Positions 63,001 to 64,000 of a stretch of DNA of 64,000 bases are shown in pieces. The notes below the pieces were generated by a model, which was not told the DNA's origin, did not search any database, and worked only from the letters and a program-made list of their open reading frames with translations. Each line of letters begins with the position of its first letter. Position 1 is the first letter of the stretch. Position numbers and translations under genes: made by a program. Source of the stretch: Penelope pileata. Its lineage: Eukaryota > Chordata > Aves > Galliformes > Cracidae. The stretch is from assembly GCA_013396635.1 (NCBI GenBank), contig WBMW01002283.1, forward strand, positions 1 through 64,000, read 5' to 3'.

Positions 63001-63862
63001 CTCCTAAGGACTGTTGTGTGCCTGCCTGGTCTTCTCACTCCTTTCGCCCTTCCATGCGGGTTTAGTTTGAGGATTTTTACCAAACATGGTTGTGGGCACA
63101 CTTCCTCCTTCACCTCATTCTTTTGAATTAGATACCAAAATGCAAAGGTATCACTTCCCTTGTTCTCTAGAATCAGTTTTTCCTCCTTCCATAAATCCCT
63201 AAATTTCCTTCTCCGTATATTTTTTAAATTACCACATTCTGACTAGCCTAGGGCAGCTTCCATGCCAGTAACAACATGTTCAAATCTATATTTACAACAT
63301 TTTCAGGTCTGTGTAACATAAGTAATACTCATTGTAAACATATCCTTTTTAGGCTTCAAGAAGACAACAGCATGGTCTTTCTGAAATTACTTTTCCCATT
63401 CTCATCACGTCCATTTTATATTTCTGACCACGCCAAGACAGCAGACATTTAGAGCTAATATCTTCCTTTCAGCTGGGTAGACTTTCCCAGCTGAGTCTGC
63501 CTTGTTGTGCATCCCCACCTATTCTCTAGTGGTGCAGTGACAAACAGAGAAGGCCTTGATGCTGTGTAAGTGCTCTTCAGCAATAAAGTAACATTGGTGT
63601 GTGCGTTACCAACAGTGTTTTGGTCACAAATCCAAAACATAGCACCATTCTATCTCAGCCAAAACTCATTGAAAAATTTAAAGTTTACGTACAAAAAAAA
63701 TAAACAAGCTGTTGCTATTGATATCCATGTCCAATTTCTCACTGCTTACCACTGCATCCAGAAATTCAATGCATCTTTTCAAGTCTGGTCTGGAATCACA
63801 AAACTGCCTGAAGAGAAGTCTTCCTATTGGCTGTTTGTCACAAAGCTGGTTATAATCTTTTT
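42037..63862 (-). CDS. GRK4: G-protein-coupled receptor kinase 4, coding exons 3-16 (5' end outside window)
   Basis: GRK4 is a Ser/Thr kinase of the AGC family that phosphorylates activated GPCRs at the plasma membrane and so promotes desensitisation. Fourteen exons join into 1571 nt: two bases of a split codon, 522 codons and a TAA. The N-terminal part (exons 3-6) is the RGS-homology domain, with PIGRLLFRQFCDSRP and FLQWKWLEK. The kinase domain starts at YRVLGKGGFGEV and carries MYACKKL (ATP lysine), IVYRDLKPEN (catalytic loop), ISDLGLA (the GRK-type DLG) and GTVGYMAPE. The tail has RGFFHRLF, two cysteines and a terminal SSRL. Exons 1-2, encoding the receptor-binding N-terminus, lie beyond 64000. 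GRK4 rather than GRK5/6 is chosen by sequence and by adjacency to HTT, as in human. Confidence 0.96.
43302..43424 (-). CDS. GRK4: GRK4 exon 15
   Basis: 123 bp encoding MIETGCFEDINACETDGTAS then PDRERSPKPKRGFFHRLFSG and E. The RGFFHRLF segment is the amphipathic membrane-binding helix of GRK4/5/6 kinases. In human this exon is one of those spliced out in GRK4 variants. The donor is GTAAGG. Confidence 0.96.
44312..44449 (-). CDS. GRK4: GRK4 exon 14
   Basis: 138 bp, phase 0. It encodes [20 protein letters not shown] then VNLDTTDDDFYSKFVTGCVS and IPWQNE, the AGC-type kinase extension that contributes to the active site. The acceptor is CTGCAG. The donor GTATTT is weak. Intron 14 (43425-44311) is featureless. 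Confidence 0.96.
45031..45168 (-). CDS. GRK4: GRK4 exon 13
   Basis: 138 bp, phase 0. It encodes LLAKNPGERLGCTENGAAIV then KQHPIFKNINFKRLEANMLE and PPFLPD, the end of the kinase domain with the AGC-family RLG motif. The acceptor is TTGCAG and the donor GTAAGT. Intron 13 (44450-45030) is featureless. Confidence 0.97.
45983..46191 (-). CDS. GRK4: GRK4 exon 12
   Basis: 209 bp encoding APEVLKNEKYTFSPDWWGLG then CLIYEMIEGQSPFRKHKERV and on to KSICRM, the APE motif and C-lobe helices. The donor GTGGGT was fixed by joining SICRM to LLAKNP in exon 13. Intron 12 (45169-45982) holds only an A-run. Confidence 0.97.
46600..46689 (-). CDS. GRK4: GRK4 exon 11 (activation segment)
   Basis: 90 bp encoding GHIRISDLGLAVQIPEGETV then RGRVGTVGYM. 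It contains the DLG variant of the DFG motif that is typical of GRKs. The acceptor is GAACAG and the donor GTATGT. Intron 11 (46192-46599) is featureless. Confidence 0.97.
46922..46943. repeat. (CAAA)n short tandem repeat
   Basis: About five units of a four-base CAAA repeat in GRK4 intron 10. Confidence 0.85.
47295..47560 (-). repeat. Degenerate CR1-like fragment
   Basis: Recognisable CR1-like blocks (a TCACAGATTCTCAGAATAAT start, GGCATCTAGTACATCC, CCAGGTAGCCCATTCAAATG) are separated by unrelated T-rich sequence. It looks like an old, interrupted copy in minus orientation. Assignment by eye is tentative. Confidence 0.5.
48794..48831 (-). CDS. GRK4: GRK4 exon 10 (38-bp catalytic-loop exon)
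   Basis: Only 38 bp, encoding RDLKPENILLDDC plus the first base of a Gly codon. It carries the catalytic aspartate and the Mg-binding Asn, so it cannot be skipped without loss of kinase activity; skipping would also shift the frame. The acceptor is TTATAG and the donor GTAAGT. Confidence 0.95.
48832..53512 (-). other. GRK4: GRK4 intron 9
   Basis: The largest GRK4 intron here, 4.7 kb. It holds the plus-oriented CR1 3' end at 53251-53348 and otherwise nothing recognisable. Confidence 0.75.
53251..53348 (+). repeat. CR1 3'-terminal fragment
   Basis: It carries GGTTGGCAACCCTG, a G-run, GGAACTAGATGATCTT, TTCCTTCCAACCCAAGCC and TTCTATGA, the terminal segment of CR1 in sense orientation. About 100 bp survive in GRK4 intron 9. 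Confidence 0.85.
53513..53703 (-). CDS. GRK4: GRK4 exon 9
   Basis: 191 bp encoding VSLSYTYETKDALCLVLTIM then NGGDLKFHIYNMGNPGFDEE and on to ERIVY, covering the hinge and helices D/E up to the catalytic loop. The acceptor is TTTCAG and the donor GTGAGT. Intron 8 (53704-54658) shows only a T-run at 54052-54069. Confidence 0.98.
54659..54799 (-). CDS. GRK4: GRK4 exon 8 (ATP-binding lysine)
   Basis: 141 bp, phase 0 at both ends. It encodes [20 protein letters not shown] then KRIKKRKGESMALNEKRILE and KVNSRFV. It carries the catalytic lysine in YACKKL and the helix-C glutamate in NEKRILE. The donor is GTAAGT. Intron 7 (54800-55541) is featureless. Confidence 0.97.
55542..55605 (-). CDS. GRK4: GRK4 exon 7 (glycine-rich loop)
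   Basis: 64 bp encoding QPVTKHTFRHYRVLGKGGFG then E, the start of the kinase domain with its nucleotide-binding loop. The acceptor is ATCAG and the donor GTGAGT. Intron 6 (55606-56905) has only a weak MIR-like hint at 55860-55955. Confidence 0.97.
56906..56998 (-). CDS. GRK4: GRK4 exon 6
   Basis: 93 bp encoding IVHEYLSRRPFEDYQESVFF then SRFLQWKWLE, the end of the RGS-homology helices before the kinase domain. The donor AA|GTAAGT leaves phase 2, completed by exon 7. Intron 5 (56999-58298) is featureless. Confidence 0.95.
58299..58399 (-). CDS. GRK4: GRK4 exon 5
   Basis: 101 bp encoding SAAHLPEIPQETVNECRAKL then EKNPSKDLFVDCTR, in the RGS-homology domain. The acceptor is GTTAAG and the donor GTAAGT. 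Intron 4 (58400-59483) shows nothing recognisable. Confidence 0.95.
59484..59561 (-). CDS. GRK4: GRK4 exon 4
   Basis: 78 bp encoding TEYEVSSDEKRIDCGLKVLE then TYFTNG. It aligns with human [20 protein letters not shown] and is more divergent than its neighbours. The donor is GTAAAT. Confidence 0.92.
59562..63749 (-). other. GRK4: GRK4 intron 3
   Basis: A 4.2-kb intron. It contains the 213-bp LTR at 60030-60242. I saw no exon or RNA gene in the rest, which is plain A/T-rich sequence. Confidence 0.75.
60030..60242 (+). mobile_element. Solo LTR of avian ERV type with 5-bp target duplication
   Basis: A 213-bp element begins TGTCTTAGTTTC and ends TTAAACCACAACA, so it has TG...CA ends. It is flanked by perfect CACTG direct repeats (60025-60029 and 60243-60247). 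The interior GCTGGGTTAAACCAC end and the CCCATCCCACTTGGGG block are familiar from avian endogenous-retrovirus LTRs. A 5-bp duplication fits ERVL-like elements. No internal viral genes are present. It lies in GRK4 intron 3. Confidence 0.75.
63750..63862 (-). CDS. GRK4: GRK4 exon 3
   Basis: 113 bp encoding KDYNQLCDKQPIGRLLFRQF and CDSRPDLKRCIEFLDAV, the core of the RGS-homology domain. The acceptor is CTCAG and the donor GTAAGC. The sequence from 63863 to 64000 is intron 2. Confidence 0.96.
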
Positions 63863-64000
63863 CTGAGAAAGAGATGAGAAGTAAATATCTTATTTTTACC
63901 TCTCCCTTAGCAAGATTTCGCAGCTGAGACTAGGATGAAAAACCCACTAAAAACACAAAGATTTTATGCTGACATATTTAACAAGACAACCAAAGCAGTT

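Noticed and set aside
1..64000. CRISPR arrays, tRNA or rRNA genes, bacterial mobile systems
   Set aside because: None was seen on either strand; the window is ordinary vertebrate genic DNA.

Overview
This window is a vertebrate, and most likely avian, chromosomal segment. It carries two intron-rich genes in head-to-tail order on the minus strand. The first is the last 14 coding exons of GRK4 (63862 down to 42037). The second is the first 25 coding exons of HTT, huntingtin (34562 down to 278). The GRK4-HTT order matches human 4p16.3. A bird is suggested by CR1 LINE 3'-end fragments, a 213 bp TG...CA LTR of avian ERV type, compact introns, the absence of mammalian Alu/L1 repeats, and a four-glutamine huntingtin tract. 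I cannot name the species from the sequence alone.

Region 1-34562 is the 5' third of HTT. All 25 exons were placed by translating the minus strand and checking splice sites and reading phase. The joined coding sequence is 3160 nt (1053 codons plus one base), stays open throughout, and runs off the low-coordinate edge in intron 25. Exon sizes match my recollection of the human exons except for small differences in exons 1, 12, 16 and possibly 25. The N-terminus has the N17 helix, four Gln and almost no proline-rich region. It is followed by HEAT repeats and the Ser/Thr/Asp-rich protease-sensitive region encoded by exons 9-14.

Region 34250-35170 is the HTT CpG-island promoter. It holds GC boxes, an NRF1-type site, a YY1-type CAAGATGGCGGC element and a 22-codon upstream ORF resembling the translation-repressing uORF known in human HTT. 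Region 35170-42036 is the short HTT-GRK4 intergenic interval plus the GRK4 3' UTR.

Region 42037-64000 is GRK4, a G-protein-coupled receptor kinase. Its exons 3-16 encode most of the RGS-homology domain, the complete kinase domain and the C-terminal membrane-targeting tail. Exons 1-2 lie beyond 64000. The two genes are not known to act together; the arrangement is conserved synteny.

I found no prokaryotic-type system, CRISPR, RNA gene or third protein gene. The points most worth checking are: an in-frame repeat-bearing ORF that reads through the exon 12 donor of HTT; loss of the caspase-6 aspartate in huntingtin; a GRK4 C-terminus resembling GRK6A with a PDZ-ligand end; a uORF in the HTT leader; a solo LTR with a perfect 5-bp target duplication; and a probable assembly fault around an N at 26237.
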